Below are positions 1 through 11,487 of a stretch of 27,944 nt of DNA, one piece after another. Made by a program: the position numbers and the translations under genes. Origin of the DNA: a virus. Within the stretch, counting starts at the first letter, position 1; each line of letters begins with the position of its first letter. Under the pieces are notes generated by a model. It did no database searches. It was not told the origin of the DNA and saw nothing but the letters and a program-made list of their open reading frames with translations. The DNA lies in IMG/VR virus record IMGVR_UViG_3300047550_006685, positions 1 through 27,944 of that record. One strand, given 5' to 3'.

Positions 1-1
1 A

Positions 2-3000
2 AACAGAGAATCGCCATTTAATTTATACAGATATCCAACAAATGTGTATTCCGTTACTGACATTTTAAACCGAAAATTCAAAGATAGAACACATACCAGA
101 AACAACTTTCACTATACAAATGATCTTCCGATTACTTCATACTGGGATGAATACATGCTCGGCAAATCGGGAAGTTCCAATTCTAATGCCACCACAGGTG
201 CTCAAGGTGAATTTGACCTAAATGCAACAACGGATGCCAAAGATGCACAGGATAATGTGACCAAGATACAAGGTAGCATACTGACAGGGGAAGGGGCCAG
301 ATGGTCCGTTATGACCGATGAAACCAGTAAAGTTTTTTCATCACTCTACTGGTTTAAGGCAAGCAACAAAGTGATTGGTTCTGACAAAAATCTGCCAGAG
401 TTTAATAAAGTTGCTACTATTTATGATCAATGGTTATTTTTTGAAAAATGGTATTTGAATATAATAAATGCTATTCCAAATAATATTGCAAATTCAACAA
501 GTAAAAAAATAGAAGTTTTACATAAATTATATGAGTCTGATCTTACAGTCGTATTCACACAAGATCTTTCAAGCTTTGTTCCAATAAGTAGTCTGTTTAA
601 CTCAAATAATCTTAATGTTCCAAGCGGAACAACAGGCAAAATGCTTTTTAGAATCCTATTTTTAAAATTTTTAAGCTATTATGATATATATACTCCAGTT
701 GTTAAAACTACGGGATTAAACTCCAAATCTTCATCTTCGAGTGGTTATGTTTCGTATATTCAATATACATTAAGCTCGTCTCAAATACCAGTAAAAATTA
801 CAGGAGTATACGATGCTGCAACAGCAGCAGCAGTTAGAAAATTTCAAAGCGATAAAAAATTAAATCTAATAGATGCAATAGTAGATTCGGAAACAAAATC
901 TGTTTTGGCACTTTTTTGGCTAGACCTTTACAAGTACGATAGATCAAAATATACGACCTTGTTTAACAAAGCACCAGATCAGGCAAAAAAGTTTATCCAA
1001 GCCGCCATACTATATTCAAATATAGAAAACGCCTACGATGGTTCTGATTCTACAGAGTACAGAAGAATAAGTTACACCGGAGTGCCCGGACCAACTACGG
1101 TAGTGGATCACATTGTCTTTGAAGTTCCAGAGGTTCTTACCCAAGATGAACAGCCAATGCCCTGGCAAGAAATATTGGGAATAATCGTTCAAGCAGGAGC
1201 TTGGCCACTCGGCATAAAAAAAGTGTGGATGTATGAACAAGACCTTGGTTTGGGTGGACATGTTGTTCCCGAATTTAATGACAACTCAATTAAAGCTCTT
1301 CCAGCCAACACTTTTGCCATGGAAAAAATGCTGGCACCAAACGAAAAGTTTGAAATAAAAGTTCCAACAAATAGAAAAATAAAATATGTAATGATAGAAG
1401 TTTATGGAAATTCTTTGACACAACAAGACAGGTCAGTATATGGTCCAAATGCAGAGGGTTTTTCCATAAAAGACGTGAGCTTCTCAATAAAAACTCCCAT
1501 AAAAGGAAAGGAAGCAATTCCAGCCACAACCAAGACAGGAAAGGTAATATTTAAAGCAGTAGGATCTGGTGTCATTTCTGGAGAAACAAACATTACCTCA
1601 GGCGATTTTGGGGTGTTTAAACTGGCATCAATCTCAGACGCTAATGCATATCCAGGTTCTTCAATTAACCAAGTTATACTAAACAGTTTGCTTATAGAAG
1701 CAAATATTCAAGATGATGCAGGTAAAGACATATTGGGTGCAGATGGAAAGCCTGCAAAGGTGAGTTTTACCCATAATTTGTCTAACCCAATAATATATCC
1801 AAATTCATCTGGTGGATTTAACAATAATGAAATATCTTTTACTTATGATGGAATTAAATATGACATAGAGGCATTGACGGAAACAACTGGTTTATCGGGA
1901 CTATCACCTTCCATTACCAGTGTCAATAGGTCTGGTGGACCAACCGGAGTAGTAAGCCTGACAACATCGGAAATAAATTCACAATTCAGCATACTCAATA
2001 ATATGGCACCCATATATCAAGTTGTCACAACAAATGGAGTCGAAATTGAATCAAAAGAATATTCAGAAGAATACAGTGTATCCGATTTTTATGTGGCAGA
2101 TGCAGACTCAAGTGGCTTAAAGTATAAGCAAAATACCAAGCTTTCAATAAATGCAAAAGACGGAGTAGTAGTTCTCACAAATGCCGACGGAAATCCAATT
2201 CGGAATACCGGACTACTCCAAATTTATTCAACCACAAGACACATCAACGGGCACAAGTGTAGAAGTTTCTTTTGGTAATACAATACTAAAATGGAATCTA
2301 AAAGATTCAAATGGAACACTCATGCCGGCTCCAGATGGCCTGCAATGGGGATTTTACAATATATCTACGAGACAATTTCTTGGGAAAAAATTCAGCTATC
2401 AATACTACACTAGAAACAAGCGAGACATATACATCGGTTTGATAGCGTTTGATGCCGATAGAAACTCTGTAACAACCGATAATATAATTGGAATAGAAAA
2501 CAGAACTGGAACTTTGAAAGAATTTCAGTTTCCCGCGAAGTCAATATGCCCGATATATTCCGTTATGGTAAGCGATAGATCAAAAATATCAATATCTAGT
2601 CCACCAAAAGACTTGTCTAAATTTGACAACTGGTTTATCAACTTAAGTAGAGGAAGGTTCTACAAACAAATTTCTGTTCCCTCAAACTTGATATATACGG
2701 ATTGGAAAAATAAATATTACGGAAAAACACTTCGTTGTTTTTACGATACCACAAAAATACCAATACCATCTTCAGCGATATTTGGATCTGGATATTATGA
2801 TATTATAGACGAAAATCCAATAATTGTTTCAAGAAATGAAATTCAAGTAAGATATGGCTCTTTCCATGTCAACCAGCAAGACACAGATAAACCAAATATC
2901 AATACAGTTTTCACTGATGCTGGGCCAATTGATCCATGGATAGATATATATATAAAAGATCAAAATGGCAAATGGGAAGAAGTAAACGAAAATCAAATAA

Positions 3001-3713
3001 GAACATTCAATAAGCATACTGGATCAGTTTTCTTTGAAAAAGAAATAGTTCCCACTAACCCCAAAGACATAAAAGTAACTTATGTTGTAAAAAATCCTAA
3101 CATATTATTGTATTCAGTTAATGAAAAAGAAATTCCAATTAACCCGTATGTTTCCTCAATTAAGTATCACTATGATGGAGGAGAGCTTGTTCCATACAAT
3201 TCATATACTGGAAAAAACTTCCCAATGCATTTCTACATTACCCCTTTGCAGATTCAGGTTCTTGAAAATGGTGAGTATACAACTATTGAAGAGTATAATC
3301 CGCCTTTAAGTATGGTGAATTATACTTTTGATTATTCGATGTTTAATCCTAGGTCATTTACGTATGACCCATTTGCTCTTCATTTGGGTGTTGTTACAGT
3401 AAATCATTATGTATCTTATAAAAATATAGACTTTGCCGACTTAAGACTTAAGGGTGGTGGCATTTCGCCGCTTGAAAATAAGCAGAAAACAATTGATCAA
3501 AAACCAAACATATTAAACTTTGCAGATTTAAGCTCAGGAAAAGGCTATTTGTATCCAAGAGGTGGATATGTTATAGTTAAAATACCAAAAGAAGTTAAAA
3601 ATAACTTCCAATCAATCGAAGAAGTATATAGTATAGTGAGGTCTAATTTGACGGCTGGAATAGCATTTGACATCCAAGATATGGATGGCAATGACTGGAG
3701 AACCATCTCATGA
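2..3713 (+). CDS. Giant tail/baseplate-like structural protein, 5' partial, +1 frameshift at CGG 2201
   Basis: The reading frame is open from the left edge, so the start lies outside the window; at least 1236 residues are encoded. Translation runs in one frame to about codon 734, where an in-frame CGG at 2201-2203 occurs. The original frame then stops at 2276-2278 after an unconvincing tail, while the +1 frame continues to 3713. Skipping C2201 joins ...DGNPI to GIPDYSKF. A peptidoglycan-binding-1-like segment sits at about nt 742-920 (GVYDAATAAAVRKFQ, then a second helix with VDSETKSVL). The rest is Asn/Ser/Thr-rich and beta-rich with no enzyme motif. It heads a block of similar large genes, which suggests a baseplate or tail-spike component. 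The specific role is inferred. The next gene starts in an ATGA overlap at 3710. Confidence 0.72.
2201..2204 (+). other. +1 frameshift site (CGGA) in giant tail gene
   Basis: CGG is in frame after ATT. The +1 frame has a stop at 2166-2168 and the zero frame stops at 2276-2278, so the switch must lie between them. This is the only in-frame CGG of the gene. Omitting C gives GGA ATA CCG (Gly-Ile-Pro). The ten bases from 2201 recur exactly at the site at 4181. Confidence 0.82.
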
Positions 3714-6380
3714 TTACGCAATTAAGTGAAAATATCTCATCTTTTAATAGACAGTCAAGAAAGACTGTTTCGCAAGTATTGTCTGAATCAATTGTTGAAA
3801 AAGCAGAAATAGGAAATTTAATAAACAAAATAGGCTCTTTTGCTTCAGCGGCAGATTATATACCTAGCTTAATTAATTCTCTTTCAACAATTGAAAAACA
3901 ACCAATGATAGATCTTTTTAGAGATATAGATCTCAGAATTAAAAGTACTTACGATATTTCGAGAACTTTATCAATACTAAGGTCATCGATAGCTTCTGTT
4001 TTTTTTGGTGAAATAGAAAAAGTAGAAAAAGACATACTATTTTTAGAATCTTATATTGATAATTGGACATTTCTTTCCGGCGAAGAAGATTTATATAATC
4101 ATACATACGTTGAAAATTTTGATAATGATCTCAACTCTCATGTATATTCTGATACTTTAGTTAAAATTCCAGACAGAAACCGGAATACCGTTTTCTAATC
4201 TAGAGTACGCCCATGTAGATTCTTTTACGGGCACATTAAAATATTCGCAAAAATACGAGGAAAATTTAGTCGCATTAAATAAGGATGATATAAAAGAAGT
4301 AAAGTATCATACAAATTTTTCCAAAGAAGATATCTCAAGTGATACATCGATAGAAAAAATGCTCGACACTAATTCAGATCACGTTTGGAATTTAACAGTA
4401 AAATCTTCTTCTCCAATAAATGAAAATATTTTTAATCAACAAATTTTTTCCGAATTTAAATTATCTAATTTACCAGATTCTTCTGCGCAAATAGCAGTTG
4501 AAATTATATTCAATAATCCAAAAGAATTATCAAGAATAAGAATAACTCCTAATGTTTCAGATAGCTTAGATCTTATTCAGATAATTGTTGAGTCAAATAA
4601 ATTAACTGAATCATCCACATTAACTAGTGGCTCAAATAAATATAGTGTACTAGGTAGATCTGTTAAAATAAAAAATTCTATAGACATAGATTTGCCAGCT
4701 AGCGATTTTGTTAGTAGTTTGATTATAGTTTTTGGTCAAAAAAATTATACAAGAACAAATGTTACTCCGATTCAATCTGAGGTAAATACAAAGCTAGTCA
4801 ACAGTATATCAGCGGCTATAAGATCAGCCAGAAAATCTGAGCATGACAGGCTACAGGATACGGTAATTAAATACTTCTTAAAAGACTATGCTACAGATTA
4901 TCTTATCAGAAACAAAAAGTTATACAACTACGATTATACAGATTATTATCCAACCGACTACGAAAAATTAAACGTTGGAGCTATAGAAGAATTTAAGTCA
5001 AAAAAATTATTTTCAGATATAGATGATGTAAATAAATTTAAGAATACTACTGTACTTTCGAATATAGTTTTTTCTCTTGTATCTTTTTCTTTAGGATCTA
5101 AGCTAAGATCTGTTTTAAGTAGAAAATACATAGAATCAAATATAAAAGATTCAGTTAAAAACGTATCAAATTATTCTTCTGGTGGAATAATTCCGCTATC
5201 AGATTCAAACAAGTCAGAAAATAATATTCACTATTCGGAAAATTTAGCAGATCATTCTGGTTCTATTGATCTAGACCAGGTGTTTTCTAATATAGAAAAA
5301 TCAGGAAAATACGAATATATTTTCTCTATAAAAAACATAGCAATGTTTTCAAAAGATTCAACACAAACAACTAGTCTTCCTGTTCCACTTTCAAGATCTG
5401 TTTTTGTTAGCAAAAAAACACCAATTGATGGTCTTCCCATGAGGGTAAAAATGATGGCTGATTATTTTTCGGAAGTTCAATACTCTGAAGATGATCTATC
5501 TCAGGATAAAACTTCTATAGAGTTTAGTGTATCGATAAAGGATAACCCGATAATGGAAGAGGATTGGATTTCAATTATTCCTTTCGGTGATTCATCTATA
5601 AGAACAGAAATTCTTTACCCAGATTCTTCCGGCAACGCCTTACTAAGATTTAATCCAAATGAAGAATCCGTAAGATTATACGAAGATTCAACCAGAAGAG
5701 ATTTTGGATCATTTTTAATGAACGGTAAAAACATTAAAGTTCTCAATTTTAATTCAAATAAAAAATACTTTGTTTCATATTCTTTATCAAACATCAACGC
5801 TTCAAAAGAAATACAGCTATTTTCTAAATCAATGACAAATCCTGTTTTAATCAACGCCTCATTCGATGGTTTTGGTGGAGAAAGATTTGAATCAACAAAT
5901 ATCGATAAGTCGATTGAGCTGTCCTATACACCGTATATAAGTCAAGAAAAATTGGTAAATTCAATTTATTCATCTATAAATGGAACAATTACCACAAACA
6001 AAAGTTCTTTTGGAAATTTTGATTATTCTTCTTATTCTCCGGTAAAAATAATATTTGAAGACGGTTCTTCAGCCATCAATTTAACCAACTATATCAATAG
6101 CAGCACACAAGTGCCAAATTTCTATTCAGAAACATTAAACCTTTTTGTGCATTCAGCAAATAAAATAGTTTTCAACAAGTATATTGATTCACCATTTAGA
6201 GTAATATATCAATATATACCAAGTATTTTTAGGTATAGAGTTGTATTGAGGAGCTTAAATAATTCTTCAGAAAATTACTCTGTTGACAGATTATTGTTTA
6301 AGTTTTCTATTGACAAAGAAAATTCGATGGAAAACAATTTCTTGAAATATGATAACAAATATAAGAACAAACTTATTTAA
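3710..6380 (+). CDS. Large tail/baseplate-like protein, +1 frameshift at CGG 4181
   Basis: The start ATG overlaps the previous stop (ATGA), with GGAG about ten bases upstream. The first 157 codons encode a helical N-terminal region. At codon 158 an in-frame CGG occurs, and the zero frame then ends almost at once (R-N-T-V-F-stop at 4198). The +1 frame is open through to 6380, giving an 889-residue protein when C4181 is skipped (...IPDRN then GIPFSNLEY). Without the shift the downstream frame has no ATG until 4359 and no clear ribosome binding site there. A segment near 4365-4620 (DTNSDHVWNL, then a strand-rich stretch with IRITP) resembles a discoidin-like pattern also seen in the next gene. 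I recognise no enzyme motif. A structural role is inferred from size, composition and neighbours. Confidence 0.72.
4181..4184 (+). other. +1 frameshift site (CGGA) in second tail gene
   Basis: The overlap between the two frames is only about 38 bases (+1-frame stop at 4158-4160, zero-frame stop at 4196-4198) and it contains an in-frame CGG after AAC. Skipping C gives Gly-Ile-Pro. The ten bases from 4181 are identical to those at 2201. Confidence 0.83.
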
Positions 6381-6388
6381 GGAAAAAT

Positions 6389-8821
6389 ATGACACAACTA
6401 TCAACTGACACATTAGCATATTCCCAGATAATTTCCAAAGTTCAAAAATTTATTAATGACTATACTAACTTAAAAAATGTTTCACCAAAAGATTATGATA
6501 AGGCTTATCAAGAACTTCTTTTTGAAATACATAGAAACATTGGCGGAACGATGTTGAAGCCGCTTGTTTTAAATCAAGGAGATGTTCCATCTTCTGATTT
6601 ATTTAACTCTTTTGTGGCTGGTTTGGCAAATGATGTAAACATAATAACAAATCAGTTTGATTCACTGGCAGCAAATTATATTAATACGTTTAACCTGTAT
6701 TCCAACCAAATAGAAGCAGAAAAATCTTCCATATCAAGAATAAGGTCAAAGATAAATATATTAGAGATTTATTCAAAGAGCTCATCTGTTAACATAACTT
6801 ATTTTGGAGATTCATTCAACGATTTATCCATGGTTCAGTACTCAAAAATATCACCAGGATATATTCCTGACATATCAGAAGGCTACGCATCGTTGCCTAA
6901 AAGTGCATCAAAAAACTGGAAAGCCCAAATAAGAATAGTTAATCAAAATTATAATCAATCTATTTCAAACGAGATATCTTTTGTCAAACCGTCTAATGGT
7001 CTTAAGGGCAATAGTTTTATTTTCGAAAACAATGGAAATACCAACGCATTTTTGTATGAAAAAGATTCCTCAATACTAAGATCTAACGAGGGCGCAATGA
7101 CTGATGGAAGCCCTGCTACATATTTTGAATATGAAGCGATAAATGTTGTTGGAATGGATAATGAGAGTTTCAAAAATCAAAAACCTGAATATGAATTTCA
7201 ATATTTTGATAATGGAAACTATATTAATTGGTCCAATTTTGACACAACAAAACCCTTGACCATGACCGTGGAGTTAACTTCATCAGTTAAATCCGGGGAG
7301 TTTGTGAACTCAATATCTATACTTCCATTTTTTGGATATGACATACAGGGCGCAAATGCAATAATAAAAAATATTCAAGTAACATCAATAAAATTGTTTG
7401 ATGAAGTCGCAAATAAAACCTATGAAATAATAAACTCTGGACCAGTTTTTATAGGGTCAGATATATCCTCAAAAAATATAGATAATTATAAGAACTTTTT
7501 TTACAATAAAGGCGTATTTAAATTTGACCAAAAAAAGGTTAACAAAATTTACATAACTTTAGAACAAAAAGAGTTTAATGATACAGTTATTAAGCACGCA
7601 TACTGGACCCCATATGAAATTGGGTCATCTCAAAAATGGCAAAATCAAAACAGATTTAATCCTTCAGCGCTAACTTCTTCGGCTACATTGGGTTCTTCTT
7701 GGGATAAAAATCTATTAATTCCAAACATAAATAATCCATCACAACACAAAAGTGCAGCTTCAGACGTTAAGCAGATATCTTTTTCTCAAAATGAAGTTGC
7801 AACTGGTCAAACGAAATATCAAATAAAGCTTACGTCAAATAATCAATCTGTATATTGGTATAAAAAAGATACTGATTTAAATGTAGATTTATTTTGTTCA
7901 AAAGATCAAGCTAGCATATACCTAGATCAAGCAGCCCTTAACAGTACAATGCAAAGAATAATTAGCGGAGTGCCAACAACTCCGTGTATTTTGGTTGATC
8001 CAAAAATCAATTTATACACTCAATTAAATTCATTAAAAATAAAAATGAAGACCATATCAAATAATTTAAAGGTAGCAACAATAACTACAGTAAACAATCA
8101 TGGACTATCTGCAGGATCAAAGGTGTATATAAAAGATAGATGGGGAGAAAACATAGACGTTCTTGGCATATTTAATGTAATTGAAATCAATAGTCAAACA
8201 CAATTTAAGATTCAAACTTCAACAGATTCAAATATACCAGAAACAAATGTTGAATCAAATTTTGGACTTTGCCTGAAAGTAATCGATGTGGCCACAGCTT
8301 CTAATCTTTCTATTGAATCTAATACAGACAAGATTTCTAAATCAACAAAAGTTTTTTTAAATCTTCAAAGAAATTTTGAGTACCTCAAGGCAAAAAGAGC
8401 TAGCATTGGCGTAAGAGACATTTCTGTTGGACAAGAGTCTTTTCAGGATAATGCAGAGATAATATCAAAGCCATTTTTTATCAATGGTCAATTAGAACTT
8501 GTAAGCCTAGACGTTGCAGAGTATATACCGGATTCCGATTCTGGTTCTGCAACCATAAAATACTACATTAGCGTTGATGGTGGAAGTAGGTGGATACAAA
8601 TATCTCCAATTGGAAGAGGTTTTAGCGGAATACCAGAAATACTTGCATTTAATCAAAACTTGAACGATAATTCAATAATACCTCAATTAGCTTACTATAA
8701 TCAACCTGAGGTTCCAAGCTCAATAAATTCGATTATATTTAGGGCTATAATGCAAAAAACAAGATCAATGAATAGTACCCCAATATTATATTGGTACAAA
8801 TTAGGCGCAAGGATATCTTAA
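6389..8821 (+). CDS. Large tail/baseplate-like protein (810 aa), unbroken frame
   Basis: ATG 6389 follows an AAGGA site that overlaps the previous stop. The N-terminal ~130 residues are helical with heptad-like spacing (MTNQF/NTFNLYSNQI region) and contain a GDVPSSDLFN motif that recurs in related form in the genes at 11042 and 11488. The middle has a discoidin-like stretch (TDGSPATYFEYEA, later NSISILPFFGYD). Near the C-terminus an IKYYISVDGGSRW segment matches in pattern a segment of the following gene (SIDYYIAAENGG), and the end (ILYWYKLGARIS) is strand-rich. No catalytic motif is seen. The likely role is a baseplate wedge or fibre protein, by inference. No in-frame CGG was found, and the frame is intact. 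Confidence 0.7.
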   Translation: MTQLSTDTLAYSQIISKVQKFINDYTNLKNVSPKDYDKAYQELLFEIHRNIGGTMLKPLVLNQGDVPSSDLFNSFVAGLANDVNIITNQFDSLAANYINTFNLYSNQIEAEKSSISRIRSKINILEIYSKSSSVNITYFGDSFNDLSMVQYSKISPGYIPDISEGYASLPKSASKNWKAQIRIVNQNYNQSISNEISFVKPSNGLKGNSFIFENNGNTNAFLYEKDSSILRSNEGAMTDGSPATYFEYEAINVVGMDNESFKNQKPEYEFQYFDNGNYINWSNFDTTKPLTMTVELTSSVKSGEFVNSISILPFFGYDIQGANAIIKNIQVTSIKLFDEVANKTYEIINSGPVFIGSDISSKNIDNYKNFFYNKGVFKFDQKKVNKIYITLEQKEFNDTVIKHAYWTPYEIGSSQKWQNQNRFNPSALTSSATLGSSWDKNLLIPNINNPSQHKSAASDVKQISFSQNEVATGQTKYQIKLTSNNQSVYWYKKDTDLNVDLFCSKDQASIYLDQAALNSTMQRIISGVPTTPCILVDPKINLYTQLNSLKIKMKTISNNLKVATITTVNNHGLSAGSKVYIKDRWGENIDVLGIFNVIEINSQTQFKIQTSTDSNIPETNVESNFGLCLKVIDVATASNLSIESNTDKISKSTKVFLNLQRNFEYLKAKRASIGVRDISVGQESFQDNAEIISKPFFINGQLELVSLDVAEYIPDSDSGSATIKYYISVDGGSRWIQISPIGRGFSGIPEILAFNQNLNDNSIIPQLAYYNQPEVPSSINSIIFRAIMQKTRSMNSTPILYWYKLGARIS

Positions 8822-8823
8822 TT

Positions 8824-11032
8824 ATGTCAATAGAGAATATACAGAAAAAAAGATTCTTAGATACAATTTATAAAATATACTATTCACTTGGATCTAAGCC
8901 TTCAGAAAATGAGATTTCTACCATTTATGGAAGATATTTTAATAGATACAGACCTGGTCAACCAATACCAGTGGGCTATGATGATTTGTCAGCAAGCAAT
9001 ATTATAGATATAGATAAACTCAATAGGATAATGGCAAGCAATTCCTTTAATGTAGATGTATTGTACGATTCGTTTCATGAAGAAGTTAGTGATCTATATG
9101 ATTTGATTACCGCTCTAAAATTTAGATTGGACAGTTTGAGATCAAGAAGATCTGAATTAGAAAAAAATGTAGATGATAAATTGTTTGCGATTAACAATAC
9201 TGATGGATTTTATTTCAGTCATACAAATGCTTTTAACAATACCAATTTTACCGATTTGTCAAAAACTTCTGCTGTCATAGATTTGTCTTCAAAAAAAATG
9301 ACAATTCCGACAATAACATCCGGTATATTTAATTATGTTGGAAACATATTGAATAAGGTTTCAAGTGCGTCAGTAGAGATATTTTTAGACGGAAAAAGTG
9401 TCAAAAGTATTCCTTCTGTAAATTTTTCAAACGTCTTCAATGGACTAAATAATACAGAATGGAAGCACCAATTCGAATCTCCGTCAATAGGCGTATGCAC
9501 TCTTAAATTAGTGGTTCCAATAGGGGCAGTTTCTTCTAATACTGCTCGGAATTTCATTGATAGAGGGAAAAATAAATTCACAAAAACCAGTAGACATCAA
9601 TATATTAGTCAATAATCTGGCAGATTCTTCAAAGTCAATAACACTTTCAAAATCAAGCTCTTCAGATTATAATACATTTTCTTTTTCGTTTGCATCAACC
9701 AAAGCTTCTACTATAGAAATATTTTTGACCAAAGTTGAACCAGATTATGCAAAAAGTATTTCAAATCAAACTAGATATATATATGATTTTAGGTTGGAAG
9801 AACTGATAATCACTGCTCCATACTACGATTCTTCAGCTACTTTTATTAGTCAACCAGTGTCCTTGCCCACAAATCAAAACACGACACTATCGATAGATAC
9901 CATAATGTTTGACGCGGATGACCAGGTTCCTCCAGGAACTTCAATTGATTATTATATTGCTGCAGAAAATGGCGGAGAAACTTCAGTTGGAGATTTTAGT
10001 TGGATTAAAGTTTCGCCAAACTCATTGAAGGGATCAGCTCAAAGTAGCAGAGTTTCATTTAGTGGCACTACAAAAACCGAATCAAAAATAGTTCTTTCTG
10101 AATCCACAAACATACAATCTACAATGTCTGAAATGATAAAAATTCCAAGAACAGTAGAATTTAATAATCCAATAAAAGACTACTTTTATAGAAATGACAT
10201 GTTGTATAATGATTTTTCGGTCTATAGATTGGCTAGGTTTCCAAAAGGTGTAGACCCATATGAGGTTTACATGCTTGAAAATGTTGACAACAATCAGGTG
10301 TCTGTTTACATCGCAAATGGTACTGCCCTCGATAGGGCCACTTGGCAGCAAGTTGTGTCTGGGTCTAGATCAGATATTGTAGTGAATAGCTTCTCTGTTT
10401 CTGTTCCAAATAGTCAAGATTTTTATAATGCTGAAAACATTCCATTTGGAAGTATATATATGTCAACTAATATATATGCCGAAAATGAAATTAAAATTAC
10501 AAAAAACTTTCTCAAATCACTCTCCGCTCAATTCTGGGACATAGAAGTTTATTTGAATGGAGTTCAGATTACGTCTGGTGGCTTGTTGGCTCCTGGTGTT
10601 TTGTCGGCTTCCTTAACCTGGAACTTCAACAAAGGGGAAAATGCCCTTTCAATTATTATAAATAAATCTACAAATGATTCGCAAGGCGTTAAAACGCCAT
10701 TCAATGGATCCATTGCCTTGATGGAGGGATTGTCCATTTTGTCAATTCCAAATTCAGAAGTATACAAAAATTATTTTTCTTTTGTTAAAATAGAAGACTT
10801 AAGAAATAAATTTTCAAATAAAGATAATGTTTTTTCTATAATTAATTACGAAAATAATCTAGAAATAGTTTATAGAAGGACAGAAGAAATAAAAAATGGT
10901 ACAAAAGTTTACTATTTGTCAAATAATAATAAGTCGCCACAATCGGTAAGGGTCAGGGCTGATTTATTTAGGGGAGTAGATTCGTATACAGCTCCTTCGG
11001 TAATTTCATACACATTAAAATTTAAACATTAG
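8824..11032 (+). CDS. Large tail protein, +1 frameshift at CGG 9547
   Basis: The ATG at 8824 is chosen because AAGGA lies about nine bases upstream and it directly follows the previous stop; an in-frame ATG at 8791 would overlap the previous gene. Codons 1-241 give a helical N-terminus (residues 75-120 look coiled coil) and the beginning of a beta domain. Codon 242 is CGG, after which the zero frame ends at 9615. The +1 frame runs to 11032 and gives a 735-residue protein (...SSNTA then GISLIEGK). The resumed part continues the same beta domain (DINILVNN, SFSFASTKASTIEIFL), then a DYYIAAENGG segment like the gene before it. Structural tail or fibre role inferred; no enzyme motif. Confidence 0.72.
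9547..9550 (+). other. +1 frameshift site (CGGA) in third tail gene
   Basis: An in-frame CGG after GCT lies within the overlap of the two frames (+1-frame stop at 9521-9523, zero-frame stop at 9613-9615). Skipping C gives GGA ATT TCA (Gly-Ile-Ser). It is the only in-frame CGG in the gene. Confidence 0.82.
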
Positions 11033-11041
11033 GATTAAAAC

Positions 11042-11479
11042 ATGGCTATATCACATTCCAATTTTAATAAAAGAGAAACTATACTAGAACCAAATCTGCA
11101 AAAGAGCAGAATGGTTTATAAGGGGCCAATTCCCTCAAGTATGATAAACCTTTTTAATGATCAATTTTTATTAGATATCAATAGGCTGTCGGAAAAAATA
11201 GAAATTTTAACAGATAGGTTATCTGACATTTCCGAAATGACAGGAAATGATATGAATGCAAAAAGCCATGATTACTATACTAACCAAGATCTTAAAATGA
11301 CAATATATAGTCAAACGGTCATTTTTGATGAAGATCAACAAGAATACCAAATTACTCAATCAACTCCCCATTATAATGTGGATGTTTTATATAATAAATT
11401 TCAAAGAAACAGCGCTGAAGTTATGTGGCTTGGTTACAAATTGGATTCAATAGAATCCGCAATGCAAAAAGACATATAG
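11042..11479 (+). CDS. Small structural protein (145 aa) with GPIPSS motif
   Basis: An AGGA site sits just upstream of ATG 11042. The N-terminal part contains YKGPIPSSMINLFN, followed by a helix with heptad-like hydrophobics (INRLSEKIEILTDRLSDI), then a short tail ending in a second helix. The same arrangement (YHGPISSSDFNERI plus helix) opens the next gene, so the two are probably paralogous at their N-termini and may dock on the same partner in the virion. This one lacks the large C-terminal beta region and could be an assembly or adaptor subunit. Function inferred only from similarity to its neighbour and from position in the tail block. Confidence 0.65.
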   Translation: MAISHSNFNKRETILEPNLQKSRMVYKGPIPSSMINLFNDQFLLDINRLSEKIEILTDRLSDISEMTGNDMNAKSHDYYTNQDLKMTIYSQTVIFDEDQQEYQITQSTPHYNVDVLYNKFQRNSAEVMWLGYKLDSIESAMQKDI

Positions 11480-11487
11480 GAGAAAAG

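Noticed and set aside
2201-2210. Ten-base CGGAATACCG as the complete frameshift signal
   Set aside because: It is shared by only two sites. The other three share just CGG with a following A or T, so the longer match is not needed.
2181-11032. Separate genes starting at ATG 2181, 4359 and 9557
   Set aside because: These starts lack good ribosome binding sites (a merely A-rich or coding context), and the upstream zero-frame products end with short unconvincing tails. One +1 shift explains each pair better.
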